64,000 nucleotides of DNA from Acanthaster planci. Taxonomy: Eukaryota; Echinodermata; Asteroidea; Valvatida; Acanthasteridae. Under the pieces are notes generated by a model that ran no database searches, was not told the origin of the DNA, and worked only from the letters and a program-made list of their open reading frames with translations. Below are positions 12,667 through 23,871 of the stretch, one piece after another. Position numbers and translations under genes: made by a program. The stretch's first letter is position 1. Each line of letters begins with the position of its first letter. Location: assembly GCF_001949145.1 (NCBI RefSeq), contig NW_019091548.1, forward strand, positions 182,101 through 246,100, given 5' to 3'.

Positions 12667-13734
12667 ATCCATGTGGCAGTATGTGATTTACGCAGCGGGC
12701 ATGATCACTTTTCAGCAGGCATTATCAAATGTTGACATACATGCACATTGTTCAATAAGGAGACCGTCTAATGTATTCATGAATAAATGTTTTCACATTT
12801 GTATGAGATTTTTTAAACACTTTGTAAATTATCCATGTACCTACCGGTACATTGTACATGTATTATGCCTTATAATGCACTGAAGGGATCAACCAACCAT
12901 GGAAACAAATATTCCTGAATAAATTCAAATGAATCCGTAGAAACATCTGTTCTTTATTGTGTTTATAGTATTCTGTTTTGTTAACATAATTATGCCACAG
13001 TCATGTGAGAAGAAAAAGAGAATCCCCGCAAAACAGAGAAATCAGAGCTTGTACACTACTACATGCATGTACAGGTAGCTACACATTTTTTTTTTCAAGC
13101 TGCTAAAATCACAATTTTTGGCTGGATTTGGCCAAGAGGCAGCAGATGTCTGGGCTATGAGGAGCCTTTCCTGACTGCAAGTACATGTACATGCATTGTC
13201 ATTTTTGTGAAAATGCTCTGACTTGGAATAAATTTGATATTTTGGGGGGCTTTCTTTTTATTTTTGGACTTACCTGTACCTGTACAGTGTGGTCTGGTGA
13301 CTTACCGTTCCTTATTTGGATCTGATATTCTTCAACAGAAACATGAAATTTGGATACTGTTTTATATGAAAATTTGAAGCTGTATTTGGTAACGTTGTAG
13401 GCAGCTGATATGGATGGAAATTAAAATACGTGTATGTGTCATTAGGTTCCCAGGGGATTACTTTGTACGAATTTGAATATTGTCTGTAGATGATATTAAT
13501 CTTGAACTAAGTCAAGATAGAGACAACCAGCTGGTAATTGGTAATATACATGTACCTAACGTACGGGCACCATACGACCCAGATCCTACTTGGGACATTT
13601 TGAGGTGCCTCAATACTAAACGACACCAGTAGGCCCACACAAACTCTAGCTTTCCAAACTTGCCCACAGAAGTTGAAAGAGGAAATACCACTTCACCTCT
13701 TAAGAACTCCAACCTGTATCCCCGATATCTTGTG

Positions 13735-14783
13735 TGATGACATTAAGAGTAGTCAAAATATCGATCCAACACTTTAGAAAGCAAGAGAGATGGCTTCAAA
13801 GAAGTTGGATAGGGCAGACAAAAACGGTCACATGTCCCACTTTATGTATCAAGATGGTTTCCTCTACCGCAAGTTTCAATCACCTGGAATTTAGCGCAAT
13901 GTGTTTCAGCAGCTAGTTGTACCATCAAAGTACCGGGAACACGTGATGAAAATCACATATGAAGGTCTCCTTGGGGGGTCACCACAGTGCAAAAAGACAA
14001 CTGACAAGATACTTGCCAGTTTCTTTCGGCCAGGTGTCCAGGCAGATATCATCCAATTTTTTCGATTGTGCCATGTATGCTAACGTATGATACCGAGTCG
14101 GTCTGGTGGAGTCAGTAGGACACCACTCGGTACAATGCCATTGATTAAAACTCCATTTCAAAGGGTGGCTGTGAACATCGTGGGACCCATTCATCCTATC
14201 ACTGAGAACGAAAACAGGTATATACTAAACCCTTGTGGACTTTACAACCAGATACATGTATCTAGAAGCAGTTCCTCTTCCATCAATAGACAACTACATG
14301 TGGAGTTGCAGAGGTACTCACCAAGATTTTTCACAAAGAGTCGGTTTCCCTCAAGAAGTCCTTACTGATCAGGGAACACAGTTCACCTCCGAAGTGATGA
14401 GGCAGATCAGTTGTCCCCTGTCAATTCGACAGTTGAAGACAACCTAGTCTAGGTCTAGCAGAAAGATTCAATGGCACACTCAAGACTACGTGTATGCTGA
14501 AGAGAATGTGTGCAGAAAGACCACATGACTGGGACTGATATATTTCAGCCCTCCTCCTACTGAGAGGCACCTCAAGAGTCACTGGGATTCTCACCCTTTG
14601 AGATATTCTATGAACCACCAGTTAGGGGATCATTGGCAATATTCCAAGAACTTTGGTCAGGAAACGTAAAGGGTGAAAACAAAGTGAAGAGTACAAATCA
14701 CCTTGTCCTTGATCCACATCAAAGACTTGAAGATACATGTCAAATGGCGCAAAAACTACTAACAAAAGCAACAGGCAGGTATC
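13735..14783 (+). pseudogene. Integrase of the Gmr1-like element (broken)
   Basis: The N-terminal part shows QLVVPSKYREHVMKITYEG followed by KKTTDKILASFF and a CxxC pair (LCHVC), which is a zinc-binding region in which the second His is not seen (GLLGG). The core begins near TPFQRVAV. The first acidic residue of the DDE triad is replaced by Asn (codon 14174-14176). The second Asp is present in LTDQGTQFTSEV (14367-14369). The Glu is in AERFNGTLK (14461-14463), but the usual YHP-type stretch just before it is deleted. Several stops and at least three frame changes are present. The protein would have inserted element cDNA into host DNA; this copy cannot. Confidence 0.8.
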
Positions 14784-15429
14784 TGTAACCCCGACCCACA
14801 ACAGGTCTGGTGTTACAGCCACTTGGCATTCATTGCTTCTACCGTGTTTCACATGTAGCTTGTTTTTATTTACTGCAAACCTTTATGTGTTGTTATGCTT
14901 ACACAAGAGTTGACTCTCTGTTTAGGGCTCTATTTCAGAAAAGTTGAGCCATCAACTCAGTTTACAGGAAGTTTGGGCTGTCCCTTTCAAGCAGTCTGAC
15001 GGGACCAGTCCGGAGTAGCCAGAGTAAGCCGGGTCACTACAAGGAGACTGTAGCCCCTTCCAAGTAGTACACTGGCAGGATAAAACACAACAGGTACACG
15101 CACAAGGCACCCCAAGATTGCGACAAATACCCCAAGGATACTTCAGCCTACTCTGAAAGAGCTTAAAGGAGATGACCCTCTCTCGTTTGGAACTGGGCCT
15201 TTTTTCCCCCCTTTCTATTGGTGCCACAAATCTATTTGTAAGAGGATTGCAAGCCATTGCCTTTGATTAATGTTTGAGTTAAGTCCTGTGAATATCACTT
15301 TCAAGCAATAATTGTATAAAACAGAATAGCAAACCGCGCACACAGATTTTGACTGGAGTTGTCACTTATTCCAATAGGAGTTGATTTAAAGATTGGTTCC
15401 TGCTGATTGGAAGTAAACCTTGGGTTACA
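14784..15429. mobile_element. Probable solo LTR nested in the integrase region
   Basis: A 646-base block starts TGTAACC and ends GGTTACA, perfect 7-base inverted termini of the TG...CA type typical of LTRs. It interrupts the coding line between MAQKLLTKATGRY and FKVGSKVF, which are neighbours in related elements. The interior has no recognisable protein. Flanking bases (GTATC before, TACAT after) do not give a clean target duplication, so the exact borders or a later substitution remain open. Confidence 0.5.
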
Positions 15430-15608
15430 TACATGTGTTACATTAAGTGTTTCAAGGTGGGAAGTAAAGTATTCCCTTTTTACTGAGAAGCTACTGCTAC
15501 AATGGAGGGGACCATTCACTGTTGTTGAGAGACCCAGTCAAAATGATTACAAGATTGATGTGAACAGCAAAAGCAGAACATCCCGTACAATGCCAACTTA
15601 CTGAAGCA
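15430..15608 (+). pseudogene. Post-integrase module of the Gmr1-like element
   Basis: FKVGSKVF, a frameshift, then LLLQWRGPFTVVERPSQNDY and KIDVNSKSRT correspond to the C-terminal GPY/F-type module that follows the integrase core in many Ty3-class elements. It is separated from the core by the nested insertion and links onward to the RT region. Confidence 0.75.
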
Positions 15609-15849
15609 GTACACTGTACACAGAGACATGAGGAGAGCAACAGCCTTAAGGAACTCCCTGATGTGGATGCAAACGTCCAACTGACAGCTTGCACTTTTGC
15701 AAGTGTCTGCACAGCAACTGCTGAAGAGGAAGATGACTTTGATCAGCGGAATGATGGAGATCAATTTAAAAACATCATTTTCCTTTACCTGTGTTAGCAG
15801 CCAAGAAGACTGTGGATGGTGTTCAGATCTGTGAGAACTTTCACTGTGA

Positions 15850-17222
15850 ACAGGAGGCGAGGTTAGATGGTTGATGGGTTGTTTCAGGGATGTATTAACT
15901 GACCTACCTGGAAGAACATCACTAATGGCTCATGACATAAAATTGACCACAGATAGTATGTATTTGATGCCGGCTGTATCCTCTTCCTCATGCTATGTGA
16001 GATTCTGTTGAAAATGAAGTTCAGACAATGTTGGAATTTTTGTAGAGCGATCTGACTCATCATACGCCTTCCCAATAGTACTTATAAAAAAGATGGCAAG
16101 AATCAATTCTGCATATTTCTCTATCGATTTCCGTAAACTAAAAAAGGCGACAACTTTTTGACATTGAACCCATACCAAGCACAGAAAATACCGGTATCTT
16201 TGCTTCCCTTGCCATAGATGTACACTGTACTTTACAAAAATAGACTTGAGCAACAGTAACTGGCAGATCCCTCTGAAACCAGATGTAAAGAAAAAGACAT
16301 CATTCATCACACCGTCGCATCTATACCAGTTTCGGGTGATGCCATTTGGACTGGTGAATGCTCCGGTAGCATTTAGCTGACTCATGTGGAAGTTGTTATT
16401 TGGCATGCAATCTAGACACAACTTCATAGATGACATACTCGTTCATACTTGGAAGGACCATGAGGGTAGTGAAGGAATTATTGAAACGACCCAAAACAGC
16501 CAACCTTATCGCAAAACCATTGAAGTGTTTCGTAGGATTCAACAAGATTGACTTCCTTGGGCACATAGTGGGGCATGGAAGATTAGAGCCACACCCTGAC
16601 AAGCTCAGTAAAATACAGTCAGTACCACGCCCCAAGACGAAATGCCAGCTCTGCTCCTTTCTTGAATTAGAGGGCTACTATAGGAAATTTGTCCCTAATT
16701 TTGCTTCTGTTATGGCACTACCAGTACCTACTGCACTGACAGGACGAAATCCAATGAGCCCAAAAAGATCTGACAGGAAGAGACTGAGAATATCGCTTAC
16801 AACACTTATTCAGCAAACTGATGACAGAACCAATCTTACATCTTCCAGACGTCAATCGTCCCTTCATATCACGAATGGATGCTTTTGACATTGGCATTGT
16901 CCTTATGCAGGAATCTGAAGATCAGAGCAATAACTTTCCTATAGCATATGCCAGCAAAAAACTTCTGCCATGGGAAAAACTACTGGATGACAGAGACAGA
17001 ATGTCTAGCCTACTGTACAGCTATGGGGGATTAGACATTTCCAAAAATATTTGGAGGGCAGAGAATTTACGCTTGAGGCGGATCACTAGTCACTCATGTA
17101 CAAATGTAGCTACAACAAGCAAAATATGTGCTAGGTGCTATCCTTCAACCATTTCGATTTTTTCTATACAGATTGGTTTCGATAAAGGACAAAGACAAGG
17201 TTGGAGCTGATTACTTCAGCTG
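15850..17222 (+). pseudogene. Reverse transcriptase and RNase H remnant of the Gmr1-like element
   Basis: In order across frames: DVLTDLPGRTSLMAHDIKLT (RT N-terminus), SIDFRKL, YFTKIDLSNSNWQIPLKPDV, MPFGLVNAP, the catalytic box FIDDIL (about 16421-16438), KCFVGFNKIDFLGHIVGHGR, GYYRKFVPNFAS, and the RNase H start DVNRPFISRMDAFDIGIVLM with PIAYASKKLLP. A degenerate end (VGADYFS) lies near 17200. The YxDD-type box is intact, but frameshifts (near 16480 and 16820) and stops destroy the frame. The longest uninterrupted pieces are 16430-16888 and 16821-17210. Confidence 0.85.
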
Positions 17223-19567
17223 AATTCCACTGTAAGAATCGGAAACGAAATCTCACAACAATTAACATCATCAACAAAATATGGTACAATTTTTTGAAAG
17301 GGGAGCCACTGTTGTGACACTGATTTAAAATTTCATAAAAAGGAACCACAAATGACTACATGAATTAAAAAAGTACATGTAGGTTTTAAATTGTACTAAA
17401 ATTTCATAGAAAATGTGCTGTTTCAATGCAAAACATCAGGAATTGCCTACAGCATGCATTGACCGTACCAGTGACCACTGTAGATTTCCTGAAGTGCCAG
17501 CTGCATTGATTTAGCCATGAATTTTTACACACAGCTGCCATCCACATCTCTAAAAGCTCCAAACTCCTGGGCCAACAGGAAATATTTTGTTTTATGAAGT
17601 GGTCTGATGAAAGACTGTGTGGTGTTAAACTAAAATTATTTCCAGCCAAGTCAGATATAGTAAGCCCCTTTGACTTCGTTGGCAGGGCACTAAAAAGGGG
17701 GAAAAAAGAATTCCATATTACTTTTTCTAGACATCTTGTTTCAAGTACACAGACTTCTGGAGAAATTTTGGGCTCAGTGGAGCAGTATTTCAGAGTACAC
17801 ACCGACCAAAAACGTGTTTTCCATGATTCAAAGTGATGTACAACCTATGGGACGAGGTTCATTGGAGCAAAGTATGACAACAAAACACGTACGTACACAT
17901 CATGACGAAAAACCCCATTTTCTAGTCCTGATTATTTCCACTCAGAAAGAGTTCCAAGTTCAGAAAAACTTGCATGACAATAGTGGTTGATGATCTTGGA
18001 AAGCATTAAGTGAACGGTAACTGCGGTACATCAGCCCTGCCAACCTCTTGAATCACAAAACTGTATTCTGCAAATTCAAAAGTCATAATTTTCATTAAAA
18101 AAATTGTATTTTGCCTAAAATGGGCATAGGCCTATTCCTCCGCGTGATTATTTTGACCGCTTGTCTGGATTGCGTTCTGTCTGAGTAACTCAAACTAGAT
18201 TGCGTCAACATTTCTTCATGCATAACATAATCGCACAGGAAATGCATTATCGAAGTTGAAGAGTGAAATGGCCCTATTCCCACCTGAATGATCACGTTTT
18301 CAAAATCTGTAATCTTGAAATGTGTGTTGCAAGTCCAGGTTTTTGGAATTTCCTGGCACGGATTTTGGCACCTGCTCGCTGGCCGGCCGTAATATGTCTC
18401 CATCCTTTTTCATTTCCACAGATATTTAACTTGAGGATCAGCGTCGTCAAAAATTGCATTAAACTCGAACCCTCTTACAGGTGTTGCACTGACATATTGA
18501 TGACCCTTTGTCCAAAATTTGTTTGAAATCTTGTAAAAAAACGACACACACAGAACCTGTAAAAGCCGTGCAAAATAGCTAAATCTTCCTAGTTGGCTGG
18601 ACTTCTACATGTACATGTATATGTACATCACTTCCTGGATTCAAGGGCAAAATCACTCCTGTGCCTGCACACGCTGACCAGTGTTGCACAGAGAAATGAA
18701 AATGAGGACCCACTTGCTCCAAGAAAAAAAAGCTAGGCACCAGGTCGATTTTTGTACATACATGTACTATATACACATTTGCAAAATACACAAGTTACAT
18801 GTACAAAATCTGACAAAACACACAGAAACATTATTCGGTCAATTATCTACAGGACAAAACAGGCTTTGGATTTTGTGCTAATGGGCTACATGTACATGTA
18901 AGTAACAAATTGCAACGAAATATGAAAAAAAAACAGCTGAGAGAAATGACAAGGCATACATGTACATGTATTTCTTCTCTTGCATTTACATGTACATGTA
19001 AGTACTTCGCACCTGGTACCTTTTAAACTGAAACAAGTTTATTGCACAAGAATTGTGGCATGCATAGACTGCCAGTGCATTAATGAATACGCGATTCATT
19101 CAAGCAACCAATTTTCACGAAACGTGCTGTAACTTTGAACCATGCGAGAGCAAGAACCTTAAACAAACATTCAAAAGCTAGTCAAATTGTTCATTTTCTC
19201 TTTGTTCAGCGCAACTTATGCTGCACCACCAGTCCACCTACATGTAAGCTAAAATGTGCTTAGGTTATGCCATAATTTCAGTGTGAACGTTCCATGAAAT
19301 CACTCTTAATTTGTTGTGCAACGTACATGTATGCAATAAAATGTGGTGTAAGTTATGCCAATGCATAAAGATTCATGAAATTGGCTGCTGGTCTGAAAAT
19401 GTAGCAAATTATAGTAGGCCTACAGTTTGGACATAACAATAACATAATTATTACGCCCCTACTCTAGCATTAGTTCCAACTTCAGTGCTACAGTTGGGCT
19501 GACTCAACTAAAGCACAGAGGTCCAGTCCAGCATTTCCAGGGTGGCATGTGCCAGGGCATGTGTCAA

Positions 19568-19591
19568 ACCATGGAGGAATTCCTCCATGGT
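19568..19591. repeat. Perfect 24-base palindrome
   Basis: ACCATGGAGGAA followed directly by TTCCTCCATGGT is a perfect palindrome without spacer. The half-site CCATGGAGGAA recurs as single copies near 20264 and 20477, so the palindrome may be a head-to-head join of a dispersed motif. Confidence 0.8.
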
Positions 19592-20672
19592 CAAAGCTAG
19601 TCCAAGAACATGTACTATGATGTAGGCCCTAACTTGGACCCTACAAATTCTGTACAATTGCCTTTTTTTAAATATTTGGACATCGTCAGGCAATAGTACT
19701 AGGGTCCAAGTACCTTCCATAGGCTTTTGCTTCAATTAATCCATTTCACTCATGCGGGGGACAACTGTTTCCTGAGCAGCGTAATGTTGGGCGTACAGTT
19801 TCAATATGGTCACAGCTACCAAACTTTGCACCACTCAGTGAACAGTCATCAAGGCTTGTGTGCCAACACATCCTGCTTTCTGTAAATAGTCTACTAGGCC
19901 GGCACGCAATGTCTTCAAAGAGGCATCAATATAGGTCAAATCGCAATTTGAGGAAAGATGGCATCTTTGAGCTCGTCGACAAGAGTGTTTCCAATTTGCA
20001 GGAGAAATTTTTCTTTTCTTCCCATAATTTTATGTGAGTAGGCCTAAACAATATTGGCCTTAATAATATTATCATTAATTGAAATCTCTGATTCTCAATC
20101 CATAGATGGGCACATTAGACATTTTAAGGACAGTTTTAGAGGTGAATTCGGAGGATTTTTATTTGGGGTATGAGCCATTTGAGTGAAATGAATTAATAAT
20201 TATAATGGAAATTGGAATTATTTCTGTCCCCTCAGCAAAAGCCACCAGCATGACTAGAGCCTACCATGGAGGAAGGAACCCCCCAACCCACCGTGCCTGT
20301 GTCCAAATGTCATGAATGTTAATTAAATTAAAAGAGGCAATGTAGAGTCCTAGTTACTCGGTCAGACTACCATGACTACAAGTAATTTAGTCTCCCTCTT
20401 CTTTACCTGCTATACCGAAAACCACTGCCGAAAACAAAAACAGCAACATTGTTCACGATATTTTAGGCTCCATCAACCATGGAGGAAGGAGCACATGACA
20501 TCGAAAACGCTTGTTAAATAACCCGTGACGTACGTACGTGCGAGACGAGTGGTAACTAATGGTATCGTGGTCAAATATTGCAGGAAGGAAAAGCAGCTGC
20601 CATTCTAGTTCTACTAGTCTTGGATCCAAGACGTTCCTATCTGTGTTCTCGCGGTAAACATTGCCAGTCAAC

Positions 20673-20681
20673 AGAGGGCGC
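20673..20681 (+). promoter_or_regulatory. CTCF-like core AGAGGGCGC (forward)
   Basis: CAACAGAGGGCGCTATG resembles the CTCF core AGRKGGCGC with partial 5' context. Two further cores lie at 24272 and 53439 in the opposite orientation. Sequence match only; short motifs of this kind also occur by chance. Confidence 0.25.
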
Positions 20682-20921
20682 TATGTGGCGGCCGATTTTG
20701 CAAGATTACGCATAGTACTTTACTTTCAGGTTCTATTCCAGACCTGGTACTATACTAGCTACCGTATTAGGATACTCCCGTATCCTAATGGCAGCTGTTT
20801 ATCACTGAAATCGAAGGTCGCCTTGGCCGAAATGCCAAGCGAAATGCAGAATATGACTTTCTTCGACCAATGCAGGCTTTGCACATGAACATGCTCTCAC
20901 AGTGGGGATACACTTGCGAAA

Positions 20922-21149
20922 TTGCCCACTGGGTATGGGAAAAGCCTCTCCCGGGTGGATTCGTCAGTGGTAGCCGAACACACCTTGGGAGCTGGTCATG
21001 AACCTAACTGGGATGGCGTGCAGTGTGTCGACCAGGACCAGCATTGGTACGCCAGACGTATCAAGGAGGCCATCCACATCCGCCTCAACCGACACAGCAT
21101 CAACAGGGACAGCGGCATCGACATCCCTGGGTTCTGGCTCCCCAGTTGA
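20922..21149 (+). pseudogene. C-terminal remnant of a Penelope-like retroelement protein
   Basis: The frame contains SSVVAEHTLGAGHEPNWDGV, HWYARRIKEAIHIRL and LNRHSINRDSG followed by a stop. This is the pattern (AEH...GH...W, R-KEAI-IR, N-D-G) I associate with the tail of Penelope-like proteins, where a GIY-YIG endonuclease region sits. Only about 75 residues are present; no reverse transcriptase is visible upstream. Assignment is from remembered family pattern, so moderate. Confidence 0.45.
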
Positions 21150-21670
21150 GTGAGTTGGAATAACTGAATAATTGGGGAATTTCAGACTCTCATCCCATTA
21201 TTGGGAGAGAATAGTCGGTATGCCCCTGTAAAATGGTACAGTGTACATTCCTCTGATAGTTTCCAGTAATCTTTACTGTTTTTGCGACTTCCTTCCAAAT
21301 ATGGTCGTGTTCTCTGCCCATACATACAAGAGCACGAAAAAAAGGAGAGCGCCCCTTTTGGTTTGTCCGTGGGAGCCGCTATCTTGTCTATACAGCAGGT
21401 TGCATTGCACTAAACGCGCCCAGATATACTCGCGAAGACCACTAGGTCCTATTCAAAACTACACGGGCTTTTTGTGATCTGCGCGGCGCCCGACTAAAAA
21501 TACAAACTATAGGCAAATTCACCCATCAGTAGAGGGAATTTAAGCACTCTTAAAGAATTCCAGCCATACAATTCTATAATGCCATTTTTTTATTGTAAAA
21601 ACCCTTTATTTACTTAATCTGGCCCATAGGGATTCAAACAATGTGGTTGCAAAAGTTGAAAAGAAAAGAT

Positions 21671-21937
21671 TATGGTGTACTATTTACGACACTCATTTCT
21701 CTCTCCCCAGTCTCCCTCCAGGCGACGCAACTACACGACGCAACGCACAACACGAATTATGACGCGACGCACGACGGTACGACACGTCGTGTGTGTACAA
21801 AAGTAATGGCAAGAAGGCGACGGTGCGACCCGACGGCACGACGCAAGGGAGCCGTCGTGCCTTAGTGTCGTGTCGTTGTGTCGCCTGAACGGAGGCTAGG
21901 GAGAGAGAGAAACATGTGTCGTAAATAGTACACCATA
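21671..21937. mobile_element. Fold-back MITE with GAT target duplication
   Basis: The left arm (21671-21728) and right arm (21882-21937) are inverted copies beginning TATGGTGTACTATTTACGAC. The element is flanked on both sides by GAT (21668-21670 and 21938-21940), a 3-base target duplication of the kind made by Harbinger or CACTA transposases. The middle is rich in GACGGCACGACG-type units that can also fold. No coding capacity. Confidence 0.75.
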
Positions 21938-21940
21938 GAT

Positions 21941-22420
21941 CCGTATGCATAATGCCTGATTTTAAATACAGGGAAAGAGGTGGTTTTTCAGTACACTTGT
22001 ATTAGTCAGACGTTTGTAGTGGTCAATATCCGCAAGCAGGTCACCAGTTGCTCCATGAAGCTATTAAAAAGGTTGCTCGTCAGTTTACAAACACGGATTG
22101 CTGTTCATCGGCTTTCCCAGAACGCCAACCCACTTGAATCCAAGACTACAGGATAGCAGCCACGGAACACGGCTAGGCTCGCTGTGTGGCAAACGTGCTT
22201 GTGCGGCGTACGTGTGACCGTGGCATATTTCTACAGTTTAATGGAATCAACGACATGTGAGATTCTGGCTGATCTTCGCACTTTTGGGACGGAACAAACT
22301 GGTAAAAATAAAACTAGCAATAAAAAAAAAAACCAACATCACCATATGAACGGTTTGTGTGTACGTCTTGCTTACAGTTCAAAAATCTAAAGGAAACAGC
22401 TTTTGCCACATGGCATCAGT
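21941..22420. other. Non-coding stretch between two repeats
   Basis: About 480 bases between two non-autonomous elements. I see no recognisable exon. Confidence 0.5.
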
Positions 22421-23871
22421 ATGGAATTACATATCTGCCGTCGTCCGTCGCCTTTTGCTTTTTGTTGCGTCCCAATTCTGCCATTTATCAGTTCCAAACA
22501 TGCAATTTTCCGTCGTGCGTCACGCGTCGCCCGTCATGCGTCGTCCATCAAATGGGTTGCATAGGGCCTGCAAAAGCCGGGGTTTAACATATGAAAATGT
22601 GATGATTCCATTCACTAATAAGGATCTTTTCCTAATAGGCAAGCACAAATCCCACCTGCAAAGCAAATATTAGTCCCATATATGGAATTCCATATCTGCC
22701 GTCGCCCGTCGTGCATCGCCCATCAAATGGGTTGCATAGGACCTGCAAAAGCCCAGGTTTAACAAATGACAATGTGATGATTCCATTCACTTCGAAGGAT
22801 CTTTTCCCAATAAGGCGAGTACAAATCCCACCTGCAATACTAGTCCCATAATTAATTCCACTAATGTTAGACTACCCTTGCCCCTTGACAAGAAAATGTC
22901 GCCTTTCTGAGAATTCAGCCAAGTGTTTTGGGGGGAAAAACATTTTCAGCGAAAAATGTTCAGGTCAACATATCCACAGTGTTATTCTAATTTGCATACT
23001 TTCAAAATATGCCGACTTGTTTTCATCAAATTCCAGAAAGAAATCTGCCAGCTGATACAGATATTCCATTTTGTCCTCTCAATTTCACCTTGAAACCCGG
23101 AAATACTAGACAGTGCTGTGATTAACAAACTGTTTATTTAATGTGTTGTTAGGGGGCAATTACCACGTTGTTTAAGTTTCAGAAAATGTGACGCGTTGGT
23201 TTTTGTGAGTGTGTATGCCATGGTGGATAGACCAATGNTTGTCCAGCATATCAACATTCTGGGGCTAACAAGTAACGTTAATGTTTACACGACTTCTGTG
23301 AGCCCACCTGCAGCTCTTGTCATGCCTAATTTGGAGTATACGGCAGATTTCATCATAGGTATACCCGCCCTCAAAATAATGTTGAATCAGTTCGTCTATT
23401 ATGAAAACTAAATCAAGCATTGTAAATAATTTATTATTTACATTCAGTTCTGTGGGATATCGTGCAGGGACAGACAGAAATATTACACAGGCTAACGTCA
23501 GGCCGTTTTAACGAGTAAAGTTACGTGTAGTTATCGAGAAAAACAATCTAGACCAATAAAAGTCTATTTTGTTAATTTATTTATGTAACAAAAAATGACA
23601 TTATTTCATATACACGTCACTTTACCGATGTCAGTCTTTAAAAATGAAAGGGTGTTATTTTTTCTTTCAAGTGGAGTTCGGCCCAACTGCAAAAACGAAT
23701 ACATCTTCTAGTTCTATTGCTAAAATGAGAGTCAGGCACAAGGGATCGATCGAACAAGTACATGGACATGAAACGATCAAGGGTCAAAGTTAAAAATACC
23801 ACTGCGCAATCGAGACCCCCCCCAAAAAAACGGACGACGTACGACGGGCGACGGCAGATATGGAATTCCAT
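22421..23871. mobile_element. Non-autonomous element with CGTCGTGC-rich ends, copy A
   Basis: Both ends carry ATGGAATTNCAT and ATATCTGCCGTCG followed by CCGTCGTGCGTCGCC-type units (right end inverted at about 23830-23871). The interior is matched in reverse by 61731-62990, including CAGAAAATGTGACGCGTTGG and the segment around 23700. The left end is duplicated: 22546-22680 and 22721-22850 are direct copies, the second preceded by another ATGGAATTCCATATCTGCC tip. No transposase frame is apparent. One N lies at 23238, where the other copy has about eight more bases. Confidence 0.75.

Larger units (their letters stand above)
10255..13559. other. Non-coding stretch with an assembly gap
   Basis: I see no gene. 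The stretch contains a two-copy tandem TTTTGAGCAATTACAGYCAA (10391-10431), TACATGTA clusters and the inverted repeat around the gap. The open frames are short and unrecognisable. Confidence 0.6.
13560..17309 (+). mobile_element. Decayed Ty3-class retrotransposon with integrase before RT (Gmr1-like)
   Basis: Reading the plus strand across frameshifts gives pre-integrase and zinc-binding region, integrase core, a post-integrase WRGPFTVVE module, then reverse transcriptase and an RNase H remnant. The RT is Ty3/gypsy-type (MPFGLVNAP, FIDDIL, GYYRKFVPNFAS), yet integrase lies upstream, the order known from Gmr1-type elements. The spacing between the parts is consistent with one element once a 646-base insertion at 14784-15429 is removed. 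I see no gag or protease, and no 5' LTR. A possible 3' LTR start, TGTTGTGACAC, lies at 17310 after a purine-rich GAAAGGGGAG. Many stops and frameshifts make it inactive. Confidence 0.8.
17310..20921. other. Non-coding stretch
   Basis: Nothing recognisable apart from a possible LTR start at 17310, TACATGTA clusters (18607, 18890, 18957, 18986) and a perfect palindrome at 19568. Open frames are short and unconvincing. Confidence 0.55.
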
